DNA of 64,000 bases, taken from Lentinula raphanica. Taxonomy: Eukaryota > Basidiomycota > Agaricomycetes > Agaricales > Omphalotaceae. A program made the translations under genes and the position numbers. Positions 45,677 to 58,270 of the stretch are shown piece by piece (the stretch's first letter is position 1; every line of letters begins with the position of its first letter). The notes beneath the pieces are model-generated. The model was given only the letters and a program-made list of their open reading frames with translations, ran no database searches and was not told the origin of the DNA. The stretch lies in contig JANVFP010000003.1 of NCBI GenBank assembly GCA_027919835.1, forward strand, positions 930,001 to 994,000, in the 5' to 3' direction.

Positions 45677-46636
45677 ATGGAGTCCAATAATGCTCCTGAA
45701 CAATATGCTATACGAGACCCAATACTCAACTCGAATTTGGGACTGGAATCTCTTTCAGTACTAACTGCGAAGGAATGTGCTCGATTGTGCTTCAATATCA
45801 TCCAGAGTAAGTCGTTATCTCAGTCTTATACCTATACAATTTCAACAATGGTATCATTGCAGACCAGCTGTATAAACATTCACAAAATTTCCATTCCAAT
45901 ACTAGTCTTGACCAGGATAGCCTGATGGTGCGCATACACAGTAAAGCACCAAAATATCTCAGTGATCACTGATAACTGCCCATGACAGGATCATCTTGCA
46001 GTACCGCCGCGGGTGAACAACCAACTTTGCGATGGTTTCCAATATCGGACTGGAACAAAACCTTATGTGGCTCACGAGCAACAGTCCAAAAAGTGGACAG
46101 GTCCTCATCGATTTCGGCATGATCTGGAGTCTATCGTCTATGTGATGGTGTTGACCACTTTCTTGTACTCGAATCCCAAAACGAAAGATCCGAAAGCAGG
46201 TTCCGATGAAAACTATTGGTACGATTTCGACTCGCGTCAGCGGGATAGCGAAAGTCATTTCTTCCGCACAACAAAGTTTGTTTTCCTCTTGGGCCACTCA
46301 GAATGGTCACCTCCTCCAATTCAAGCCTTTTTTTCTGGTTTTGACTTGTGGCTCCAGAGACTCCGATTCTGCTTATTCCGTGGCATCTCCACGAAGAATC
46401 TGCGTCTGGCCTATCAACATAGACTGACGGACAAGTCAGAGGACGATACCGATCAAGATGAAATTTGGCCAGAGTTGAAGCTAAAGGAGGATTTCGATGA
46501 AGACACTCTGGGTGGTTGGGTTTCTTATGACAAGCTGTTCCTCATCATGCATCGGTTCGAAGGGGAACAGCTGGAAACTTATAGTCTTGAATGGCAGACA
46601 TTCTTGAGGTCAACTCAGAAGAACGAGCAAGTTTGA
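45677..46636 (+). pseudogene. FunK1-type protein kinase, C-lobe fragment only
   Basis: FunK1 kinases are a fungal-specific protein-kinase family with many members in mushrooms. Here two exons encode only the C-terminal half: ESNNAPEQYAIRDPILNSNL and ECARLCFNIIQ, then GFQYRTGTKPYVAHEQQ and WTGPHRFRHDLESIVYVMVL. The GTxPYMA..HRxRHDLES block is the family signature after the activation loop. Exon 2 stays open for 207 codons to KNEQV. The N-lobe (ATP-binding glycine loop and lysine) and the catalytic HRD motif are missing upstream, where sequence is unrelated. It therefore cannot be an active kinase; it could still be expressed as a pseudokinase piece. Confidence 0.65.
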
Positions 46637-46770
46637 CTAGCACTTACCTGAATACATGTTCCTCCTTGGCCTATCTACTACGTATATCATGACGGTTGTT
46701 TGTTTCGAGCCATCCTCGTATAGTTGAACAGACGTGTACGAGAATACTGTAATACAGAAATCAAGTGCAT

Positions 46771-49700
46771 CTATTCAGTTTTCAATAATTCAACCAGTTG
46801 TTCCATAGCTGTTGCGAGCCGCGATAGATTGTTATCGATGGATGCTAGGCGGTTTTGTACTTCGTCAGGGACTGCGAACTGCGAGGGTGAACCGACTCCT
46901 GATGACTTCGATGCTAGCGAAGCTTCAGAGGCTTCTCCAGGAGCCAGATCATCGAAATCATCATCCAAGACAATCGGGTCAGAAGAAGGAGGTTCTAATT
47001 CAGGAAATGTGGCTGCCTCCGTCGCATAGCGTATAGGCCGGGTTTCCTCGTAGGACCCACCATAGTCTGGACAGCTCACATAGCCCATGCAGGCATAGGT
47101 ATGCGATGTACCAGAGGGTTTGAGTATGAGGATTTTGAACGCATACAGCCTTCGACAAGAAAGGTCGACAAGCGCCCATGCCTTCCACGACCAGGCAGAA
47201 GGCCTTCCTTTGTCATTCTCTCTGCCAGCGTTAAGAAGAATCTCTGACTCCCCCGTTTTGAGCGCTTGATATACAAGCTTCTTCATCGCATCTGCATTTA
47301 GCGACTCATTGCCGATTTTCACTGCACCTAAACCATTGCCGGGAGAGCTGACGACGTGAACACCGTATCGTTTCCAGGTAAGCGGGTCGTCCACGAAGAA
47401 GAACGCGAGGTCGTCCGTGCCAGGCTTTTCAAGATCGTATGTGGGATTAACATAGTCCAGCACGAGAGAACACTCTTCTTCATCGAAATCAGTCAGCACT
47501 ACTTTGAACCGAAGTGGTCTCTGACGGGCGACAAAAGCACGGTTCCACCAGCGAGTATCTGTCTTCACGTCTTCCTCTGATCGAAGGACGTGAGCTCCGA
47601 ACTTTAGCCTCAAAGTTTGTCGTGGATCGATTGAGGTCGGCAGAGTGACACCATCCAGAAGCTCTACCGACTTCACTGGCTGATACGTCTTTTCACCTAT
47701 GAATCGGTAGAAGATAGTGAGTGAAGATATAGAGATGGGCTCCTGGGAGTTCACTTTATTCTTGTTGAGGACTGAAATAGTTCCCGTAAAGTAGTCAGTC
47801 TCCGAGTTGGCAAAGTCAGGGTTGGCCATGAGTGGAGGGTCTGAGATCAGCTTCAACACAACAGGAAGATCGGGTGTAGTTCGAGTTTTGAAGTTTGTTC
47901 GAACCTCTCGGGGTGGTTTCTCGAGAAGATTCCCGGTGACTCGCTGGATCTCGGGTAGAACATATGGAGTTACAGGTTTATAGGAACGGAAGCCGCCTTC
48001 AGACAGGACACGGATATCTCCCGAAAGTGTACAAGAGGTGATGTCGATAGGACAAAAATGTATGAACGGTTTGTCGGAAGTGGCAGCCTTTGCGGTGATC
48101 TTCACCCCAACAATGATCCCAGCTGCGGACAAAACCCACTCGGCTAAAGCGTATTCCTGCTCAGAATGCCAAACTCGAAAGATGACTGGCTGATGAGTGA
48201 TGTCGACTACCTTGGATATCAGCTCCAGCTCTTTCGTGTTGAACGTTTTGAACGCAAACGGCTCAGAGATCGAGAAATTTCCGACTCTAACCAGGATAGT
48301 AGGTAACTCGGGCTGAGCGCCTCTGGACTTCCAACGAAGAAGTCGAGCAATTGAAACACTCAGTTTCTTCGATGTTTCCAGGTTGACATCTTCGATCTCG
48401 GACCATTTTTCTGTGGTATCGGTGTAGTTCGTGATATTTCGGGCAAAAGGGAAGAAGTTTCCATAAGGATAATCGCAGTGATGTTCCGATCGATGTTTCC
48501 CAGCCTGACAAGGATTTTTAGTGTTACAACAGCGATAGCTCTTGCTCCAAGAATCGTATTCGTCACGATGGAATGAGCAGGATTTCTCCCCGTTGGTTGA
48601 GTCACGATATTCCTTCTCGCATTGAACGCAAACAAAGGTCTGTTCTTTGGCGGCCTCGTTCATTTGAGCAGCCAATCCTCGAATGCCCTCTACAACAGAG
48701 GCACTGACGGTCTCATTGAGTGACTGTTCAAGACGATCCTGATTTTGCTGCAAGGCGACCGAGATGTTGGTATTGAGCTGTTCCAAGACGTCATCATCCA
48801 CCGTCAGCTTCATTTCGCTCGCGAATTGCTTCACAAGCGCCTCGTTCCCCTTGACAGCATCTATCCCTCCATGAGACGCAACGAACCTCGTCGCCGCCTC
48901 GTCTTCCGGATCAGAGGGAATAGGACGGGTAAGGATATCAAGCTGGGTACTTTGATGGATCTGAAGACTGAGCATCAAGTCGTTCGTGCATTGGCCCAGC
49001 GAGGTAGCACAGGACTCGAACCGATCCTTGTTATGCACGCTCAGCCGACGAGCGATAACGCTCTGTTTGCGATACGTCTGAATGAGGGCAGCAGCTTTCT
49101 TGAGCGTTTCGTTCATACGATCAATGACCTGTCGGGTCGAATCCGTCACGTTGATCTTTTTGAGCATAGGGAGGTGGCTGAGCATGAACGTGACACGTTG
49201 GACTAGATCTGTGCATTTGGTGTCTACGTCTCGGGCACGCTGTTCTACAGCGATGATGGCTTTTATGAGAACGAACGCGGGGGCGATGAAAGGCATGACC
49301 TTTCCAAGATCGGATAGGGAATCCATCACGGACATGGCGTGTTGGATATAATCTGTTGTTTGAGTGACGGTCGTATTCGATGATCCACTCGTGTCGCCGC
49401 TTGATATATCTTTGGTGAGATTGCCAACCAGGTTAGCTGCTCCCTTGGCCACTGTGACAGCGTCTGCGACTTCGCCACCAGAGGCTTTGGTCTCCTGCCC
49501 ATATATCTGACCATGACCGTTGGCGTCCAGGCCAAACATTTCGGTAGGGATATCCTGAAGAGGACCAGTATGGTCATCCACGAAGCTAAGTGTCAATATC
49601 AATTAGGGAGCATAGACGAGAAGAAGAAGAGTAAAAGTGTACCGGAGTATTTGGTTAAGATCAGTACTAAGAAAAGACGGGTATGATAAAACCAGCTTGA

Positions 49701-50281
49701 TGACTTTCCTAGGATCCACAAGAAAGGCAGTATTGGGCTACGATTATGACACGGGCCCATTAGCTGAAGAGAAAGGACAACACGGAGGAACTAACGTTGG
49801 AGACTACACCATGATGGTCGCGATGCGGAAGCATCTCGTATAGATCGGAAAGCCGTCCTTGGTCATCTGCGATCTAGAGAGGAAAGAAATCGAAAACAAC
49901 TTCGGAAAACACAGTAGACAACGCCGTACAAGTTGCACATTCTTGCCTGAAGCGAACTGACGATCGTAGTGATGCAAGACTCTATCCCAATGTTGACTTT
50001 CTTCTTGCCAGTTCCTCGAAAATCCTATGATTTTGATACCTCGTTGGTCGATATCCGAGAGTCTCCGAGCGACTGCGTAGAGTTCTTTAGATATAGAAGA
50101 GCCCGGATGAGAGAAGACTATCGTCTACCAGACTTAAAACTGAGCAAGAATGAGAGTAGAAGTGTATGTAATAACCTACCCATGAATTTTCACTCCATTG
50201 GTAGAATTTGATAGGTCCGTCTGCGCTGCTGCCTTCAAAGTTGGGAGCGATAGATCCTGGTTTGAGAGATACGCGAGACAT
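46771..50281 (-). CDS. Fusion protein: degenerate peroxiredoxin fold + MLKL/HeLo-like helical bundle + CHORD-like zinc cluster
   Basis: Five exons (50180-50281, 49930-50124, 49808-49873, 49643-49737, 46771-49585) join in frame to 1090 residues. Residues 1-153 follow a 1-Cys peroxiredoxin: SLKPGSIAPNFEGSSADGPI, then TIVFSHPG, KELYAVARRLSDIDQRGIKI, IADDQGRLSDLYEML and FLVDPRKVIKLVLSYPS. The active-site loop reads SHPGSSISKEL where the family has SHPADFTPVCTTEL, so the peroxidatic Cys is absent (Ile45 or Ser44). Residues 235-362 are helical (VMPFIAPAFVLIKAIIAVEQ, ARDVDTKCTDLVQRVTFML, RQVIDRMNETLKKAAALIQT) and resemble the MLKL/HeLo four-helix bundles of fungal cell-death proteins; that match is moderate. 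Residues 472-523 hold a Cys/His cluster (C472, C475, C489, H492, C505, C506, C512, H517, H521, H522, C523), CHORD-like. The C-terminal 560 residues are unassigned, ending in an amphipathic helix with leucine spacing. Confidence 0.72.
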
Positions 50282-50592
50282 GGGGGATTTATTGTCGAAT
50301 GTTGAAGGATGCAACTGCGCGTTGAGGCTTTTTATAGCTCGTCATGGCATGATGGTGCAGTGCAGAAAGAAAACGTTGACGTTTGATCGTTTGATGAAGG
50401 TCAAATTTGTCGTCTGGACTCTGGACAGTGGGCGCTACTGGGCGCCGAGAAAGACAGTTGACAGAGCTGAGAGGTTTACATGTCTTCGTAATAGCAAGGG
50501 GAAGTTTGTCTTGCGAGAGTCGGCCTAGGAGAGCGGGATACAAGGAATGTCTCCAGAGTCCACAAAGTGAGAACAAGATGGTGGACGAGGAT

Positions 50593-50617
50593 AACGCGTC
50601 GGTGGCGTGAGAGCTTC
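50593..50617. promoter_or_regulatory. MCB-like block upstream of the fusion gene, shared with RAD1
   Basis: AACGCGTCGGTGGCGTGAGA, continuing GCTTCA, matches the block before RAD1 (41305-41329) at 24 of 25 positions. It lies about 310 bp upstream of the fusion-gene start and just beyond the 3' end of glutathione reductase. Contains the MCB core ACGCGT (50594-50599). Confidence 0.5.
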
Positions 50618-50821
50618 AGCTCATTCGCGTTCACGGGTCAAGAGACACACTGACATATACAAATGAAGTGACTCTAAAATACATTCCATTATTGTTATCC
50701 TGTATCTACTGAACCGTGAAAAACATTTGGACTCTGTATAATCGAACAACACGAGTTAGAAATCTCCAAAATGAACGTGGTCTCCTGTAAAGACCCCGTG
50801 CCAGCTACTTCGAAAGGGAAC

Positions 50822-52646
<1,825 letters not shown>

Positions 52647-53219
52647 CGTCACTGATGATGAAGAGGTGAAAGCCCTAGTAATCTGCACGAGATTCAGCAA
52701 CTTCAGTAGGAAGTAGAAGGATACTCTTCACACCTGGAATAACCTGGCCGACGGGGAAGAACGTTGAGCAGACTGTCTAGACAGCCTTGCAGCTAGAGGA
52801 AGGAAAGAAGGAAACGCCAGATTTGACAAGCCGTTTTCCGAAGATATAAGGCTAGTGAGACCTTCCTTTTTTAATTTCACCGGCTGACACACGGACGCGT
52901 ATCTGTAAGCGCGGAAAAGGCTGGAAAAGGCGATCACGTGAACGATGACACGTCTATTCAAAGCTTGTTTTCCAGGTTTTTGAGTTGAGGAAGCTTGATG
53001 AAAAACGGAACTCCATCTAACCTCCATTAACAAGGGGAACTTTAATACTCCCCTCAGAACCGCTGACTTTCTTATCCTTCCTCTATGCAAAATTAGGAGA
53101 CCCGTTATACACAAATTTTATGCTCAGAAAAAAGGAAGAGCGACGGCGGCGAGCCTCGGCGAGCGCGTAAGTATTCTCGGGTTGTTCATGCTCATGGCGT
53201 ACGCCGTATCCTACCCTAT
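52647..53219. other. Intergenic stretch with glutathione reductase promoter
   Basis: No gene seen. CACGTG occurs near 52925 (GATCACGTGAACGATGACACG). The start of the next feature is a decayed gene copy. Confidence 0.4.
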
Positions 53220-54030
53220 CCTACCATCTTCAATCCAACTCTGACCCTCTCCAAAAATTGCTCCGAAAAAACACCAGGTTCTACCGTAAGCAGCAAACCA
53301 TGAGATTTTTGAATAATCTGGCTATGTTCTAACTTCTGACATGTCCGCCCTCGTCCGAGTCACGACTCACGATGCAACGGACCATACATTCCAGTACTAG
53401 GATACACCCAGAAGATAAACCCACGTACGGCCTTTTCTCGAAGTTTCTCTTACTCTGATCTTGGTTCTGATTGGAAACATAGTTTCGTACAGCGGTGTAA
53501 TCCTCAGTGGTAGATATTTCGTCCAAATTTGCAGAGCCAAGGAGAGGAGGTCAAGGTTTGTGGCACTAACTCTCCTGTCGAGTGTGCGATCAATGCTGAA
53601 CATCACATCTGGAGCTTTGCGTATCGGCGTGCGGCACAGTTCTTGATGTGCTCGAACTTGCCTGACACACGGGCGTAAGTAACACGAAGAAAGTGGCACG
53701 AGCGAGAAAACTGTACGTTGCCAGATAGTGTTGACTCCGTGGACGTATCCCACCTCGTCCACCATGCCCAACATGTTCATGCCGAATAACCTCGTCCTAA
53801 ATCCTCCTCACAACCTCCACCTCCTCGCTTACAGAACAACCCATGTTTCTTAATTCTTCCATCCCCCGTTTCATGGAAAGGCCCTTCCTTCCAGCCCGGG
53901 AACACCCAAAAATCAGCCGATGTACAATTTTCCCGATAAATTCAACTATACATAGTAGTCGTCGACGGTGGCAATTTTGCCTAGGGCTTGGATGGCGTGT
54001 AAAAGGTGCTGGCTGATTTCAATTCACAAT
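53220..54030 (-). pseudogene. Decayed copy of the two-module gene at 55517-56439
   Basis: On the minus strand, relics of module A (53795-54030) and module B (53225-53790) occur in the same order as in the intact gene. Matching words include CAACCTCCACCTCCTCGCTT, GGAACACCCAAAAATCAGCC, AACATAGTTTCGTACAGCGG and GTGGTAGATATTTCGTCCAAA. The module B frame runs RNYVSNQNQDQSK and then shifts (the reading FIFWVYP moves to another frame near 53420), and module A carries stops, so the gene is dead. The functional copy lies 2.3 kb downstream in the same orientation, so this is a tandem duplication. Confidence 0.75.
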
Positions 54031-54506
54031 TTGAACCGTGGTTGTTGGTGATCATGCAAGATGTATCGAGCGATGGCATATCGATGATGCCATCGAGATG
54101 CTGTTACTCTCAGTTCATGGAGAATATGAGCTAATCATTTGTTCTATGTCTGGTTGCAAGCAAACCCCAGCTTCTCGACAGTCAGGAAGGCGCGCTGAAT
54201 GTCGCAGACTGCAGTGAACTTCAGGCAGTCGAGAATCGATAAGGGCCCTGTGAGGCCCTGTGAGGCTATGTAACAGTGAGTGATTTTCCTAACTCATGGT
54301 AACGAACATCATTACCGCTCACATTATAAACAATAGATATCAGATACTGGCATCGGGTGCATCTTTGCGCGATACATAAAGCCTCAATCTGAACGAAACT
54401 TTTCCCCCATAGCTGGTCTCCTTCTCGAATCACAACCAACACGCACTTCAACCCTCCGAAAACTTTTCAACGCCATCTGTTCCAAAAACATCTAGTACAA
54501 TCTGCT
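54031..54506. other. Intergenic stretch, promoter of the small secreted protein
   Basis: No gene seen. Contains short direct repeats (GGCCCTGTGA GGCCCTGTGAGGC at 54243-54265). Confidence 0.4.
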
Positions 54507-55304
54507 ATGACCCGATTCGCTCACCAAGCTATTCTCATTCTCGGAGCCTTGTCCTCAGGCGTTTTCGCCGCTCCTACTTCGATACCTCACGAGTCGACGG
54601 CTCTCCAATCTTCCGACGATCCTCTGATTGGTGACATGCAGCCCCGGGCGGTGGTCAATGTGCTCGAAGCTCGGGACCCTATGATTACCAAACTGTTCAA
54701 TGCTGTAAGTCAAAATTCATATCTACAAGGTTACTAGCAAGGCCTATGAAATTCTTGACTCATTTCAGTCCTGACAGGACAGAGCCAGTGGCGAGCAAGA
54801 CTCGGTGGGTTTTCAGTACTTTCTCCTTGGTTAATACCATGTTGAATGATTTTGATTCTGCCCACCAAGTTGAAGCAAATCGGACAGGATTTTTTGGCTC
54901 TGAAGAAGGAACTGTCAGAAGTAATGCTATCTTGGTTCTCTCGACTGCCACGGTCAAGGATTAGTAGGGAGGACCGGGAAGGGTCTGAGCAAGGGTCTCG
55001 CCCTCAGCCTGAGGAAGGGTCCGAGGAACTTGAAGGTCCTCGCCCTCGAGAAGGGTCTGAGCAAGGTCATCGCTCTCAGGAAGGGCCTGAATTTCCGAGT
55101 GCGGAATACCAACGGATACTAGCTGGATACAAGGCGCTATTGGAACGGATTAAGAACTTGAAAGGATACCGTGACGGTCAGAAGCGGAAGTACCAAGGAC
55201 TTCAGCTCGGGGTTGAGGATGCTATTCAACAAGTAGAAGGTTATCTTCAATCATATGAGGCCAGTGCCAGGCGTCATGATCCGAGGAACGTGGTCAACCT
55301 TTGA
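54507..55304 (+). CDS. Small secreted protein with charged low-complexity repeats and C-terminal helix
   Basis: Three exons (54507-54704, 54778-54804, 54870-55304) joined by GTAAGT/ACAG and GTGGGT/CCAAG, all phase 0, give 219 residues. A clear signal peptide comes first (MTRFAHQAILILGALSSGVF, then AAP). A mature part with MITKLFNA and ALKKELSEVMLSWFSRLPRS follows. An imperfect repeat then appears (REGSEQGSRPQPEEGSEELE, then PREGSEQGHRSQEGPE). The C-terminal 75 residues are likely helical (YQRILAGYKALLERIKNLKG and LGVEDAIQQVEGYLQSYEAS). No known family. Lies between a decayed and an intact copy of the two-module gene. Exon 2 is only 27 bp, so the model needs transcript support. An effector-like or wall-associated role is possible but unproven. 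Confidence 0.55.
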
Positions 55305-55516
55305 GGGAAAGTTGTCGAGGTCCGACGTTGGGAGATAGGCTGGTACTATTTCAAACTGTGATTTGTATGATGAGAATGCGAATACTCAACTTGAAGTACA
55401 TACATAAGTCGAGCTCCTTCTTTGGACTCCCATAAGTTCAGTGGAGCCGTTAAAATCAGATCTCATGCTCAGCAACAAGGGAAAAGAAACAGCGCTTATC
55501 GTAAAATCTTGTATAA

Positions 55517-56439
55517 TCAAACACCAACATGCTCATGGCGTATCCTACCATCCTTTAATCCAACTCTAACCCTCTCCACAACTTCTTCCGGCAAAACGTC
55601 AGGCTCAACTGTGAGCAGCAAACCATGATATCTAATAACCTGACCATCTCCACCTCCAGCCCTGTCCGACTCGTCACGATGGAACAGGCCATACATCCCA
55701 GTAGGATAGACCCAGAAGATCGACCCGCGCTCAGCCTGCGTCCGCTTTCCCTTACTCTTACTCTGATGCTGATTGAAAACATAGTTCCGTATGGCGGTGT
55801 ATTCCTCGGCCGTGGAGATTTCGTCCAAATCCACAGAAGCGAGGACGGTATAGAGAAGGTCCAGGTTGGTTTCGCCTGTTGAGTGCGCGACCGATGCTGG
55901 AAATTGTTTAGAGCTTTGCGTGTCAGCGTGGGGCTCGATTCTTGATGTGGTCGAAGCCTGACACAGGCGTGTAAGTAACACGAAAAAAGCTCGAGCGAAA
56001 CGCGTACATTTGTAGATGACGTGGACTCCGACGACTGCATCCCACCTCCTCCACGCCCAATATGCTCATGTCTAATAACCCCATCCACCAATCCATCCTT
56101 CACCCTCCTCACAACCTCTTCCTCCTCGCTCCCAGCCTCAACAGTAACCAACAACCCGTGTTTCCTCAGCTTCCCATCCCCCGTTCGATGAAACGGACCT
56201 TCCTTCCCTCCCGGGAACACCCAAGACATCAGCCCACGTATAGTTCTCCCGGCTCCAGTTTGATCTAGGTCTGATCTGCCCCGGGTAGAGATGTATCGGC
56301 GAACGTGGGCGTAGTCGTCGAAGGTGGAGATTTCGTCTAGGGCTTGGGTGGCTAGGATGGCGTGGAGGAGGTTGGTGTTTGAGGCTCCCGTGGAACGTGC
56401 GGCGGAGAGTGGCCAGGGTGTTGGAGGGGTTGAGGACAT
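55517..56439 (-). CDS. Protein of two homologous modules of about 120 residues, unknown family
   Basis: Two exons (56008-56439 and 55517-55957), phase 0, give 290 residues; each exon holds one module. Module A: NLLHAILATQALDEISTFDD, YAHVRRYIS, LMSWVFPGGKEGPFHRTGDG, LRKHGLLVTVEAG, VVRRVKDGLVDGVIRHEHIG. Module B: LDLLYTVLASVDLDEISTAE, YTAIRNYVF, FWVYPTGMYGLFHRDE, YHGLLLTVEPDVLPEEVVER, VGLKDGRIRHEHVG. The modules align throughout, so the gene arose by internal exon duplication. Conserved His, Arg and Trp positions (FHR, HG, IRHEH) hint at a binding or catalytic site. No signal peptide. I do not recognise the family. A dead copy lies at 53.2-54.0 kb. Confidence 0.7.
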
Positions 56440-56932
56440 GTGTTGATTGATGCTAGATGGATTCGTTTCTGGTTTTTGTTAGACGTATGATTTTACAGGA
56501 TAGTCAGGCGAGTACGTACCACTGATTGCGCTCGGAAGAAGATGGTGGAGTTGGGTAAAAAGCATGCTAGTCCATATGTTTCTTTGTTTTTCATCTTTTC
56601 CTCTTGTGGATTAATCACGGCGAGTCATCAACGAGTCAATCCACGTCAACCTTGGTGGATAGATCGCGCAAGGCATTCAGTGATAGACGGGAGACGGTAC
56701 CCATGGCCAACGATACTATACACAGTCGGCGCCCATCAGTCAGAGTGCTGTAGCACATGCGTTCAAGTGAATTCGTACCAACAACTCGAGAAAGTCGGAA
56801 ACAGAGCGGTATCATCACATCGGAAAGAGACGAGTCAATCCTATGTAGTAGGTAGCCCTAAAGCCAGTGTTAACTGAACATTCATCGAATGGAAGGAATA
56901 GGCCCAAATACACAATCAAGCACGATCATCAA
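56440..56932. other. Intergenic stretch, no gene supported
   Basis: Upstream of the two-module gene and downstream of the PI-PLC gene. An open frame at 56542 on the plus strand has no family resemblance. Confidence 0.4.
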
Positions 56933-58270
56933 CTACCAGCCTTCCTCGCCCTCCCGTCTGCCTCTGAAATTACACTCGACGAGAAGATCCACCAGGGACT
57001 GTTCGGGTCGATCGTAGAAATCAACAAGGACCCAGCCTCGTAAGCGTGGTTCTGTCGTCGTCTTCGCCGTCGTGTTATAACCACGGGCATAGCTAGACCG
57101 AGTACTATCGCGTGTCATGCATATACCCAGGCAATCCTTTTCTCGGACATCCGTATCTCCATCTATCTCATCGTTCATGACAGGATCCACCGAACCACCG
57201 AAGACATCCAACACCCACCTCCCCAGCCGACTATTCACACCTTCCACGCCCAACCCCCATCTCGGCCATCCGAACCCTTGAGCGATCGTCTGTGGTGCTG
57301 CGAACGGGAACGATGCGGCGGAGGTGTATACGATGGATAACGTTGGTCGGTTGTTGCCATCGTCTGCAGGAGGGGGAAGGAGGAAGTCTGTCGCGAGAGA
57401 GACTTTCTCTGGGATGTATAGGAAAGACGGGATGGCATACCTGACCGAGAAAACGTTCGTTTCAAATGAGCTGAACGGAGATGAGGAGTTGAGCACACCA
57501 ATCATGCGTTCGGACATGAACGTCTTTACATTCCCAGGTAAACCCATTCTTCTCACTATCCGGCCACGTCGTAGGATGTATCCCAAGGCCTTCCAAACCA
57601 TTTTCCCACCCAGCACCGTCTCCACCGAATCGACTGAGGAACACCACTTTCCCTCGTACCTCACCGAGCTTGGGGATCCGGTTTTCCAGAAAGAGTATAC
57701 CCAGGCCTCCAGGGCTTTGTATGAACTCTTCGCGTACGAGACGGGAAAACACGGGAGGCGGGGTAGTGGCGTAGTCTTCTTGTTTAAGAGACATAATGAT
57801 GGTTTCTTTGCAGGACAGAGGGGAGGTGAGGAATGTGTATATGGTGGAAAGAATAGATTGGAATGGTGTTCGTTCGGGGTACCTGCCGTGGTACGCGATG
57901 AGTTTGCCTTCGATGTTGGCTAGGCGGATGTCGATAACTCGGACGCCGTTCTGAAGCTGGACGTGAAGGGGATTGTCGAGAGACTGGCATTGGGAGATTG
58001 GCCAACCGTAGAATGCCATACTGGGAACTGTTTTTGAGTTTTTGAGAGGTGATGTTAGATGGTAGAATGATGAACGCACGTATCATGAGTACCAGGAAGC
58101 AATAGCGAGTATAGAGGGAGTTGGTCGGGCATTTCGGAGAGATAGGAAGCCAAGTTTCTCTTGGGCAGGATGGTGAGCTGATATGGCTCGCTAGATGACT
58201 GTCGAATAGATTTCAGCATGGACTCCAACCATTTGGGAGTCAGCATACCCAGGTAGCGTATATCCGCCAT
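56933..58270 (-). CDS. PI-specific phospholipase C, X-domain only (bacterial type)
   Basis: Cleaves phosphatidylinositol or GPI head groups by acid-base catalysis with two histidines. First exon MADIRYLGMLTPKWLESMLK with LPLYSLLLPGTHDT (first catalytic His) is spliced through GTGCGT and CCCAG to MAFYGWPISQCQSLDNPLHV. GVRVIDIRLANIEGKLIAYHGRYPER follows, containing the second His (AYHG). Then come KETIIMSLKQED and VFLSRFGGDGAGW, and after another intron a C-terminal part (SFLYIPEKVSLATDFLLPPP, SIVYTSAASFPFAAPQTIA) ending RGRREGEEGW. The catalytic pair and the RxxDIRL block are intact. A further 5' exon could exist: an in-frame-looking region near 58510 encodes MRFKFLNLTDDDIL but I could not connect it. 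Domain Y/C2 is absent, as expected for this class. Confidence 0.85.

Noticed and set aside
46771..49602. The 2.8-kb exon as a stand-alone single-exon gene
   Set aside because: There is no ATG at its 5' end in good context, whereas a CTTAG acceptor at 49586 joins in frame to four upstream exons with a coherent peroxiredoxin sequence.
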